Assembly: GCA_910574865.1 (NCBI GenBank)
Contig: CAJTDN010000007.1
Span: forward strand, 62,001-126,000
DNA: 64,000 bases
Direction of reading: 5' to 3'
Source: Lachnospiraceae bacterium
Lineage (GTDB): Bacteria > Bacillota > Clostridia > Lachnospirales > Lachnospiraceae
Shown: positions 1 through 6,133 of the stretch, in pieces
Layout: every line of letters starts with the position of its first letter
How positions within the stretch are numbered: the first letter of the stretch is position 1
Notes under the pieces: model-generated
Seen by the model: only the letters and a program-made list of their open reading frames with translations
What the model was told of the DNA's origin: nothing
Database searches by the model: none
Program-made: the position numbers and the translations under genes

Positions 1-437
1 AAAAGCTGGGCGGGCTGTTCCACGTGGTAAACGATATCGAGCGAATCGGCGACCACGCGGAAAACTTTGCCGATTCGGCGATGGAGCGAATCAACAAGAA
101 GATATCGTTCAGTGAGAAAGCGGTTAAACAATTGCAGGAAATGACGGAAATGGTTCTCAAGGTGCTGGAGTACTCGCTGGACATGTTTTCCAACCAGAAC
201 CTTGAGCATATGCGGGAAATCGTCAGGCTGGAGGACGCGGTGGACGAGTACGAGAAAAAGCTTCAGCGTTCCCATGTGAAACGCCTTTCCAAGGAGAAGT
301 GCACGCCGGAGGCCGGGATGCTTTATTCGGACGCTCTTTCCGGGCTGGAGCGCGTGGCCGACCATGCCACCAACATCGCGTTCGCCATCATGGAGTCGGA
401 GAGCGTGGATGACTTCGAGGATGACGGGGAGGTGTGA
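1..437 (+). CDS. Na/Pi cotransporter family protein, C-terminal PhoU-like part (5' truncated)
   Basis: The frame is already open at the left edge (first full codon at base 3), so only the C-terminus is present. The visible part is all helical and carries two PhoU-type signatures, NDIERIGDHAENF near its start and LERVADHATNIAF near its end, which are the acidic metal-binding motifs of PhoU three-helix bundles. In Lachnospiraceae such a domain is usually the cytoplasmic tail of a sodium/phosphate cotransporter of the NptA/YjbB type. A free-standing PhoU protein is the alternative, and the missing upstream DNA would decide. The acidic end (DDFEDDGEV) matches a soluble tail. Confidence 0.7.
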   Translation, partial: KLGGLFHVVNDIERIGDHAENFADSAMERINKKISFSEKAVKQLQEMTEMVLKVLEYSLDMFSNQNLEHMREIVRLEDAVDEYEKKLQRSHVKRLSKEKCTPEAGMLYSDALSGLERVADHATNIAFAIMESESVDDFEDDGEV

Positions 438-575
438 GGATGCTGGCCAGGTTGAAGATGGAGCTGGCAAGCACATTTCTGGGAGGTGAAGTCTTTCAGG
501 CTTCATATAAATTATGACGAGGAAAAATGCGCGGAACTGTTGGAACAAATGGAATTGGCAAGGGAGGAATGACCA
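438..575 (+). other. Short interval with two overlapping mini-frames, no clear gene
   Basis: Two short frames overlap here. One starts at ATG 440 behind GAGGTGTGAGG and stops at 517 (25 codons). The other can start at GTG 486 and stops at 572 (28 codons, ending in an acidic helix with ELLEQMELAREE), just before the Uma2 start. They could be pieces of one small partner protein split by a frameshift, but neither has a recognisable family and both may be chance. No promoter or terminator was seen. Confidence 0.2.
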
Positions 576-1151
576 ATGGCCTTACCGGCAAAAAAAGAGC
601 AGTACACTTTCGCGGACGTTCTCACCTGGGATGAGGGCGAGCGTGTCGAAATCATCAACGGTGAAGCGTTTATGATGGCAACGCCATCCAGCCGGCACCA
701 GGAGTTGAGCGGCGAGCTGTTTCGCCAGCTGGCCAATTTTCTGGTGGGGAAGCGATGCAAGGTTTATCCCGCCCCGTTTGGTGTCCGGCTGTTCGAGCGG
801 GACGGTGACAAGCCGGAAGATGTTGACACGATTGTTGAACCGGACATTTCCGTGGTATGCGACCGGGGCAAGATAGACAAGCGCGGCTGTAAAGGAGCAC
901 CAGATTTGATTATTGAAATACTCTCTCCCTCCACCCGGCGGCATGACCGGCTTGTAAAGCTGAATTTGTACCAGCGGGCGGGAGTTTTGGAATATTGGAT
1001 GGTAGATCCGGACAATCAGTCTGTCCAGGTGTTCACATTGGACGGTGGCATGTTGAAAATCCGCGAAGATTATGGGGCGGAAGATATTGCAAAGGTCAAT
1101 GTTCTGGAGGGCTGCTTCATTGAATTGGAAAAGGTCTTTTCTGAGGGGTGA
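576..1151 (+). CDS. Uma2 family endonuclease (DUF820)
   Basis: A 191-residue protein of the Uma2/DUF820 group, a PD-(D/E)XK nuclease fold common in cyanobacteria, actinobacteria and clostridia; its biological role is poorly known. Family features visible are the N-terminal segment around VEIINGEAFMMATPS, the strand EPDISVVCD, and the core PDLIIEILSPSTRRHDRLVKL followed by YQRAGVLEYWMVDP, where the acidic residue, the E of IEILSPST and the downstream K form the expected nuclease centre. Length is typical. GGGAGG lies at good spacing before the ATG. It sits alone between a transporter end and rpsO, so the context gives no functional hint. Confidence 0.85.
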   Translation: MALPAKKEQYTFADVLTWDEGERVEIINGEAFMMATPSSRHQELSGELFRQLANFLVGKRCKVYPAPFGVRLFERDGDKPEDVDTIVEPDISVVCDRGKIDKRGCKGAPDLIIEILSPSTRRHDRLVKLNLYQRAGVLEYWMVDPDNQSVQVFTLDGGMLKIREDYGAEDIAKVNVLEGCFIELEKVFSEG

Positions 1152-1182
1152 ATTCACAAAACTAAAATGTTAAATTTCGCAC

Positions 1183-1211
1183 TTTACAAGCGGGAGGATA
1201 CGTGCTATACT
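1183..1211 (+). promoter_or_regulatory. Sigma-A-type promoter of rpsO
   Basis: TTTACA, 17 bases, TATACT, about 95 bases upstream of the rpsO start. Box quality and spacing are close to the housekeeping consensus. Confidence 0.7.
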
Positions 1212-1217
1212 TTACCC

Positions 1218-1307
1218 GTGTGAAATCAGCCGGCGTTCGGTGACTGGAGGACTCCACCATCGCTTAATGCCAGGCGGTTACCAGAATATTAAAGGAGGAT
1301 GCAAGAC
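1218..1307 (+). promoter_or_regulatory. rpsO 5' leader, possible S15 autoregulatory site
   Basis: The roughly 90-nt leader can pair GGTGAC (1239) with GTTACC (1277), using one G-U pair, and TGG with CCA just inside, ending shortly before the AAAGGAGG ribosome site. S15 represses its own translation through leader RNA structures in several bacterial groups, so an S15-responsive fold is plausible. The fold is inferred from base pairing only. Confidence 0.35.
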
Positions 1308-1574
1308 ATGATTTCCAAAGAGAAGAAACAGGCGATTATCGCGGAATATGGAAGAAGCGAGGGCGACACGGGTTCACCGGAGGTGCAGATTGCGATTCTG
1401 ACGGCCAGGATTAACGAGCTGACCGAGCATTTCAAGGCAAATCCGAAGGATCACCATTCCAGAAGGGGTCTTCTGAAGATGGTCGGCCAGAGGCGCGGGC
1501 TTTTGGCGTATTTGAAGAAGGTTGACATCGAGAGATATCGTAGCCTGATTGAGAGATTGGGTCTGAGAAAGTAA
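1308..1574 (+). CDS. rpsO: 30S ribosomal protein S15
   Basis: An 88-residue S15 of normal length that binds 16S rRNA at the central three-way junction and nucleates platform assembly. Diagnostic stretches are [34 protein letters not shown] and [17 protein letters not shown]. The start is the ATG that follows AAAGGAGG by nine bases; an ATG three codons further upstream abuts the Shine-Dalgarno and is unlikely. The gene has its own promoter and terminator. In many Bacillota rpsO lies just before pnp, but here about 9 kb with several unrelated genes separate them. Confidence 0.97.
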   Translation: MISKEKKQAIIAEYGRSEGDTGSPEVQIAILTARINELTEHFKANPKDHHSRRGLLKMVGQRRGLLAYLKKVDIERYRSLIERLGLRK

Positions 1575-1623
1575 TTAGGGTGCGCGGCCAATGGCCGCAC
1601 GTCATAATGGAATGAATCACGAG

Positions 1624-1665
1624 AAAAGCGTCATGCAAGAGGTTTATCGATTGCATGGCGCTTTT
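1624..1665 (+). terminator. Rho-independent terminator after rpsO
   Basis: A 15-bp stem (AAAAGCGTCATGCAA against TTGCATGGCGCTTTT, one G-T pair) with a 12-base loop, ending in TTTT. It is A-rich on the other side, so it may work both ways. The group II intron fragment begins within a few bases of its end. Confidence 0.7.
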
Positions 1666-1668
1666 GGT

Positions 1669-1968
1669 GTGCGCCCGGCGGCGTACGTTTCTAACCGGTG
1701 AAAGTCTGGAATCCGCCCGGTAGTGGGAAGGATATAGCCGAAGGCAAGGGTGTCCATCGTGAGGTGGAATCTGAAGGAAGCCGGATTTCGGGGAAAATAC
1801 TAACCCGGAGGGCAAACCTCTGGTCTGACGAACAGAAACCACATACGAGGTTATGTACGAGGGTAAGGCTACAAACCAAGTCAAAGCCCGATAACTACAC
1901 GGAATCGTGCGTGGTAAATGCGGCAGATGGATGGAGGGAAAGAAACGCGTGGTATCCGGGGAGGTCTT
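1669..1968 (+). mobile_element. Truncated group II intron (5' part of ribozyme domain I onward)
   Basis: The sequence begins with the group II 5' signature GTGCG and continues with blocks I recognise from bacterial group II intron RNAs: TAACCGGTGAAAGTC, GGTAGTGGGAAGGATATAGC, GACGAACAGAAACCACATAC, and ACACGGAATCGTGCGTGG followed by TGGTATCCGGGGAGGTCT. The resemblance ends abruptly at GGAGGTCTT. No intron-encoded reverse transcriptase, domain V or 3' end follows, so this is a dead 5' fragment of about 300 bases. The long frame inside it is structural RNA sequence, not a gene. It lies directly after the rpsO terminator, a position favoured by class C introns, though the class is not established here. 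Confidence 0.8.
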
Positions 1969-2434
1969 AACCTTTTTCGTTCCCCGCGTTATCCCGTTCA
2001 AGTTCCCTCAGCCTTTCATTAATCCGTTTCGCCTCGCTTCGGTTAAACAGATAGAAGCAGAACCAGATTAGCATGAAAATGCCGCATGTGAATAAAAGCT
2101 GCAGGAGCGTGAGGGTGACGTTGCCAGGATAAAAAGGAATCCAGCCCAAACAAATGGCAACGGGATAAAAAACGCCCATCCCCACACAAAAGTGTATGAT
2201 TCTTTTGGAAAAAGAGGAAGGACGGTCAAACTGGTAGATGACGGACGTGCCGCCGCCGGCGATGCCTACCAGCATGGCGCCGGCGGACTGCCTCGCGAAA
2301 TCTTTGCAAATCAGCATTAAAATGTCCTCCCGGCCCGCAAGGGAAAAGGCCAGGCATGTAACCATGAAAAAAGTGCAGCCCAGGGAAATGCCAAATAAAA
2401 GATATTTTATTATTAATTTAGAGGTACGTTTCAT
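1967..2434 (-). CDS. DUF3021 family membrane protein
   Basis: A 155-residue protein with about four hydrophobic segments (near residues 10-30, 45-65, 80-100, 108-128) and a charged C-terminal tail (FNRSEAKRINERLRELERD). This size and layout, directly behind a LytTR regulator gene, match DUF3021. In streptococcal LytTR regulatory systems such membrane proteins restrain the partner DNA-binding protein. Its ATG overlaps the LytTR stop by four bases, implying coupled translation. Its stop codon falls exactly where the group II intron fragment breaks off, so the original 3' end may have been altered. Confidence 0.8.
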   Translation of the reverse strand: MKRTSKLIIKYLLFGISLGCTFFMVTCLAFSLAGREDILMLICKDFARQSAGAMLVGIAGGGTSVIYQFDRPSSFSKRIIHFCVGMGVFYPVAICLGWIPFYPGNVTLTLLQLLFTCGIFMLIWFCFYLFNRSEAKRINERLRELERDNAGNEKG

Positions 2435-2880
2435 TCTAATCCCAACCTTTCTTTGAAATTTTTACGAAAACGTCTGGAAATATAATCCGTGATGCCGTTT
2501 TTCATTACCAGTTCCATTGTCCCGTTAAAACTTGCTTCCACGTGATGAATTTGGTTGATATTGGCAATCGCCGATTTTGAAATGCGGACGAAGTTGGCGT
2601 CAAGCGTGTTTTCCAGCTCATACAAGGGCTTGTCCAGTCCATATCTGTTTTTTAGCCTGTCGTAACAGATGATGTCCCTGCCCTCGGCACGTATTAACGA
2701 GATGTCTTCCGGTTTGATGAAATAGGTTTTTTTGTCTTTTGCCGCGACCAATGCCGGGGAATTCGCGTTTTCTTTTTCCAGCATGGAAATGATTTCCGCA
2801 ATCGTCCCGGTCATTTTGTTTATGTGAAGCACCGCGTAGGGTTCTTTATAGGCCGTGCTGATTTTGCATTCCACTCTCAT
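2431..2880 (-). CDS. LytTR-type DNA-binding transcriptional regulator
   Basis: A 149-residue regulator made of a short N-terminal segment and a LytTR DNA-binding domain over about residues 50-148 (IKPEDISLIRAEGRDIICYD, LDANFVRISKSAIANINQI, GITDYISRRFRKNFKERLG). It has no receiver domain, as in stand-alone LytTR/DUF3021 pairs. The start chosen is the ATG eight bases after GGAGG; a GTG two codons earlier is too close to that site. It is divergent from an ABC exporter, the classical target arrangement, and probably controls both its own operon and the exporter. Confidence 0.88.
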   Translation of the reverse strand: MRVECKISTAYKEPYAVLHINKMTGTIAEIISMLEKENANSPALVAAKDKKTYFIKPEDISLIRAEGRDIICYDRLKNRYGLDKPLYELENTLDANFVRISKSAIANINQIHHVEASFNGTMELVMKNGITDYISRRFRKNFKERLGLE

Positions 2881-3163
2881 GACCACACCTCCTCTGTCGA
2901 AATCATATCATGTCCTTCGGACATGTACCCTCCGGGGGAATCGCACGATTTGCCTATGCATTTGTCCTCTCTTTGGTCGGACGCAAATCGGCGCGGGTAT
3001 AATCTCTGTCGATATTATACCACAACAAAAAAATAAATGCGTGTATTTCATGCATGAAATTCGACCGCTTGCGCGCCACGAACCACCGCTGCCCCGGAAC
3101 TCATTGTTCGTTTTCAAAAATAATTGTAGAATGTCGATATCATGAAAACAAGGAGGAATCATC
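2881..3163. promoter_or_regulatory. Divergent control region with three TGTCGAWATNAT repeats
   Basis: This 283-base spacer feeds the LytTR operon leftward and the ABC operon rightward. The core TGTCGAWATNAT occurs three times in the same orientation, at 2895, 3007 and 3132. The first copy reads TGTCGAA, identical to the Spo0A box core. The third directly follows the -10 of the ABC promoter. An inverted TATAAT (3014-3019, minus strand) may be the -10 of the LytTR operon, without a good -35. The repeats are candidate operators for LytTR or Spo0A. Confidence 0.5.
3104..3132 (+). promoter_or_regulatory. Promoter of the ABC exporter operon
   Basis: TTGTTC, 17 bases, TAGAAT. The TGTCGATATCAT repeat begins at the last base of the -10 box, so a bound regulator would touch the transcription start. 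Confidence 0.6.
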
Positions 3164-3937
3164 ATGGCAGAGGAAATCGTGCGGGTGGAAAACCTGGACT
3201 TGGCGTATAAGAACGTGCACGCGGTCAAGGGCGTCTCATTCTCCGTGAAAGCCGGGGAAATCGTGGCAATTATCGGGCAGAACGGCTCCGGGAAGACATC
3301 CACCGTGGAGTGCGTGGAGGGGTTACGGAAGCCGGACGGCGGCCAAATCCGGGTTTTCAATAAAGACCCCTGGCTGCGCCGTGGCGAGGTCTACAAAGAA
3401 ATGGGCGTCCAGTTGCAGGAAGCGGAATATCCCCTGAAAATCAGGGTGGAGGAATTGTGCGGGTTGTTTGCCAGTTTTTACGAGAGGCCGGCCGACTGGG
3501 AGTTATTGCTGGCACAGATGGGGCTTGATGAAAAAAGAAAACGCCCGGTTCACAAACTGTCCAGCGGGGAGAAGCAACGGCTGTCCATCCTGCTTTCCCT
3601 CATGGAGCGTCCGAAGCTTCTGGTATTGGACGAGCTGACGACGGGGCTTGACCCGGAAGTGCGGCAGAACATGTGGAAGAGTTTTGGGAACATAAGGAAG
3701 GGCGGCGTGGCCATCCTCATGGTTTCCCACTATCTGGACGAGGTGGAGGTTCTCTCGGACAAAATTCTTTATCTGGAAAAGGGTGAACGGCAATTTTTCG
3801 GGACGAAGCAGGAATTCCGGGAATACGTTAAGACGCGGGTTCCTGCGGGAGAGTGGGAGGAAACGTTCTCATTGGAAAAATTATACTTGATGATTACGCC
3901 GAAAACGGCGGGGCTGACAATGGAGGGAATCTTATGA
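3164..3937 (+). CDS. ABC transporter ATP-binding protein
   Basis: A 257-residue ATPase subunit of an ABC-2 type exporter. All motifs are intact: Walker A GQNGSGKT (38-45), Q-loop about residue 83, signature LSSGEKQR (132-139), Walker B LLVLDE (152-157), D-loop GLDPE and switch His189 in SHYLDE. AAGGAGGA precedes the ATG. It forms an operon with the permease that follows (4-base overlap) under the divergent LytTR pair. Exporters in this setting commonly remove or sense membrane-active peptides or lipids, but the substrate cannot be read from the sequence. Confidence 0.92.
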   Translation: MAEEIVRVENLDLAYKNVHAVKGVSFSVKAGEIVAIIGQNGSGKTSTVECVEGLRKPDGGQIRVFNKDPWLRRGEVYKEMGVQLQEAEYPLKIRVEELCGLFASFYERPADWELLLAQMGLDEKRKRPVHKLSSGEKQRLSILLSLMERPKLLVLDELTTGLDPEVRQNMWKSFGNIRKGGVAILMVSHYLDEVEVLSDKILYLEKGERQFFGTKQEFREYVKTRVPAGEWEETFSLEKLYLMITPKTAGLTMEGIL

Positions 3938-4686
3938 AAGGTTTTATCGCTTTATGCAAAATGGAATTACGATTGTTTACACGGGATTTTTTCAGTTTTT
4001 TCTTCGCGCTCGTGTTTCCCGTGCTGATGCTCCTTTTATTTGGAGGTATCTTTGGAAACGAGCCGGTTTATGAAGGGGCAAACGTCCGGATGATGGATGT
4101 TTGCGTGCCGGCCTATTGTGTCATGGTAATCGGGGTCACGAGCCTGATGTCACTGCCCTTGACGTTGGCGGGGTATAAGGAGAAAAAAATTTATAAACGG
4201 TTTGATGCCACGCCGGCCGGGAAGGGAAACGTCATGCTGGCACAAGTATTTGTCAATGTCGTCATGACGCTCGTGGGGATTTTCATCCTGCTGGTTGCCG
4301 GGGCGGTTCTTTACCATGTCCAGGTGAAGGGTAAAATTCTTCCCGTCAGCATTGGGCTGTCGTTCTCCATGGCGGCCATGTTTTCCATGGGGTTCCTTTT
4401 CACGGCCGTCGGGTGGGACGTAAAAAGCACGTCCCTGCTATGCTACCTTTTTTATTTTGTCATGCTGTTTTTGTCTGGTGCGACAATGCCGGACATGTTG
4501 TTTCCCGACACGGTTAAAACAATCTCCGGATTCCTGCCGATGACCTACGCGGTTGATTTGGTGCAGGGGGTGTTTGCCGGGGACGGCCTCGGATTGCATG
4601 GCCGGGAACTGCTTGTCCTCGGGGCGGTGACGGTGGCATGTGGCGTCGCCGGTGCGATATTATACAGAAGGAAGGACTGGACGTAA
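3934..4686 (+). CDS. ABC-2 type transporter permease
   Basis: A 250-residue integral membrane protein with about six hydrophobic segments, the partner of the ATPase before it. The N-terminus (MKGFIALCKMELRLFTRD) is the amphipathic elbow typical of ABC-2 permeases, and the motif LSGATMPDMLFPDTVKTIS before the penultimate helix is the usual re-entrant region. The start is the ATG overlapping the ATPase stop (ATGA) seven bases after GGAGGG; an in-frame extension further upstream lies inside the ATPase gene. Two permeases would assemble with two ATPases in the cytoplasmic membrane. Confidence 0.9.
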   Translation: MKGFIALCKMELRLFTRDFFSFFFALVFPVLMLLLFGGIFGNEPVYEGANVRMMDVCVPAYCVMVIGVTSLMSLPLTLAGYKEKKIYKRFDATPAGKGNVMLAQVFVNVVMTLVGIFILLVAGAVLYHVQVKGKILPVSIGLSFSMAAMFSMGFLFTAVGWDVKSTSLLCYLFYFVMLFLSGATMPDMLFPDTVKTISGFLPMTYAVDLVQGVFAGDGLGLHGRELLVLGAVTVACGVAGAILYRRKDWT

Positions 4687-4714
4687 GGCGACGACGGAGC
4701 GGGCGGGTTCCAAA

Positions 4715-4749
4715 GTCATGCTTTTCCATGCAAGCATGGAACGCATGAC
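4715..4749 (+). terminator. Possible terminator hairpin after the ABC operon
   Basis: Two stacked stems: GTCATGC/GCATGAC outside and TTCCATGC/GCATGGAA inside with a two-base AA tip. There is no T-run after it, so it may be a processing or protein site rather than an intrinsic terminator. Confidence 0.35.
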
Positions 4750-4809
4750 CTTCTGAACCTGATATCGTCATATGCCAAAAAGGAATAACACGAAATAGGA
4801 AAGAAGTAT

Positions 4810-4838
4810 TTGTCAATTGGATGCATGGCCTTTATAAT
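4810..4838 (+). promoter_or_regulatory. Promoter of the aldo/keto reductase gene
   Basis: TTGTCA, 17 bases, perfect TATAAT, about 48 bases before the start codon. Confidence 0.75.
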
Positions 4839-4886
4839 GGAAATGTAAGCGTACGTATATCATTTTCAGAGAGGAGAGCATGAACG

Positions 4887-6017
4887 ATGGTAATGAAGGA
4901 ATTCCAGGATAAAAAATTGTCCGCGCTGGGGATGGGGGCAATGCGTCTGCCGGTGGTTGACGGGGACGACGCGAAAATCGACGTGGAGGCTACAAAGGAA
5001 ATGGTGGCCTACGCGATGGGGCATGGCATCAATTACTATGACACGGCTTGGGGATATCATGGCGGCAATTCGGAAACCGTGCTGGGCGGGGCACTGTCCG
5101 GGTATCCGCGCGAAAGCTTTTACCTGGCGGACAAATTTCCCGGCTACGACCTTTCAAACATGGCAAAGGTGGAGGAAATTTTTGAGGAGCAGTTGAAAAA
5201 ATGCGGCGTGGAGTATTTTGACTTTTATTTGTTCCACAATGTTTGCGAGATGAACATTGACGCGTATTTGGACGATGAGAAATACGGGGTGTTTTCTTAC
5301 CTTCTGGAGCAGAAGAAAAACGGACGCATCCGGCATCTGGGATTTTCCGCGCACGGCAGCCGCGACGTGATGAAGCGTTTTTTGGACGCCTACGGCGGGC
5401 ACATGGAATTTTGCCAAATCCAGTTAAATTACGTGGACTGGTCGTTCCAGGACGCCAAGGCGAAGGAGGAGCTTCTGGACGAATTTCACATCCCGGTCTG
5501 GGTGATGGAGCCGTTGCGGGGCGGACGGCTTGCGAAGCTTTCGGAGGAAGGGGAGAAAAAGCTGCTTGCCCTGCGGCCGGACGAGAAGGTTCCGGCGTGG
5601 GCGTTTCGTTTCCTGCAAAGCATTCCCGGCGTGACCGTCACGCTTTCGGGGATGTCCAATTTTGAGCAGCTGAAAGAAAACATTCATACATATGAGACGG
5701 AGCGCGCGCTTTTGGCGGAGGAAATGGACACGTTGCTCATGGTTGCCAGAGGAATACTGGGCGGCGCGCTGCCTTGTACGTCCTGCCGCTATTGTGTCAG
5801 CCATTGCCCGAAGGGGCTTGACATCCCGATGCTGTTAGGGCTTTACAACGAGCACGCGTTCACCGGGGGCGGATTTATCGCGCCGATGGCCTTGATGGCA
5901 CAACCCGGGGAGAAACACCCGTCCGCCTGCGTGGGTTGCAGAAGCTGCGAGAAAGTGTGCCCGCAGCAGATAAAAATATCGGAGGCGATGGCGGATTTCG
6001 CGGCGAAGCTGGGATGA
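4887..6017 (+). CDS. Aldo/keto reductase with C-terminal 4Fe-4S domain
   Basis: A 376-residue protein with an aldo/keto reductase barrel (about 1-285) and a ferredoxin-like tail. The catalytic tetrad is intact: Asp52 and Tyr57 (YYDTAWGY), Lys83 (ADKFP), His117 (YLFHN). The tail has two cysteine clusters, CTSCRYCVSHCPKG and CVGCRSCEKVCPQ, predicted to bind iron-sulfur clusters. Such fused proteins are common in anaerobic clostridia and are thought to reduce aldehydes or ketones with electrons from NAD(P)H or ferredoxin; the substrate is unknown. GAGAGGAGAG lies 9-13 bases before the chosen ATG. It has its own promoter and appears monocistronic. Confidence 0.92.
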   Translation: MVMKEFQDKKLSALGMGAMRLPVVDGDDAKIDVEATKEMVAYAMGHGINYYDTAWGYHGGNSETVLGGALSGYPRESFYLADKFPGYDLSNMAKVEEIFEEQLKKCGVEYFDFYLFHNVCEMNIDAYLDDEKYGVFSYLLEQKKNGRIRHLGFSAHGSRDVMKRFLDAYGGHMEFCQIQLNYVDWSFQDAKAKEELLDEFHIPVWVMEPLRGGRLAKLSEEGEKKLLALRPDEKVPAWAFRFLQSIPGVTVTLSGMSNFEQLKENIHTYETERALLAEEMDTLLMVARGILGGALPCTSCRYCVSHCPKGLDIPMLLGLYNEHAFTGGGFIAPMALMAQPGEKHPSACVGCRSCEKVCPQQIKISEAMADFAAKLG

Positions 6018-6048
6018 TGAGAAAGTTTGTATAAAATCGACAAAACAC

Positions 6049-6077
6049 TTGTATTATGTCTAAATATTCGATACAAT
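6049..6077 (+). promoter_or_regulatory. Promoter of the GH3 gene
   Basis: TTGTAT, 17 bases, TACAAT, about 57 bases before the GH3 start. Confidence 0.55.
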
Positions 6078-6133
6078 ATACACAATGGGCGGGCGTGTTT
6101 GCCGTCAAGTGGAGAATATGGAGGTGAAAGGAC

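Noticed and set aside
1698-1970. 90-codon plus-strand frame after rpsO (starting MKVWNPPGSGKD)
   Set aside because: It lies wholly in the group II intron ribozyme fragment; the sequence is structural RNA, not protein coding.
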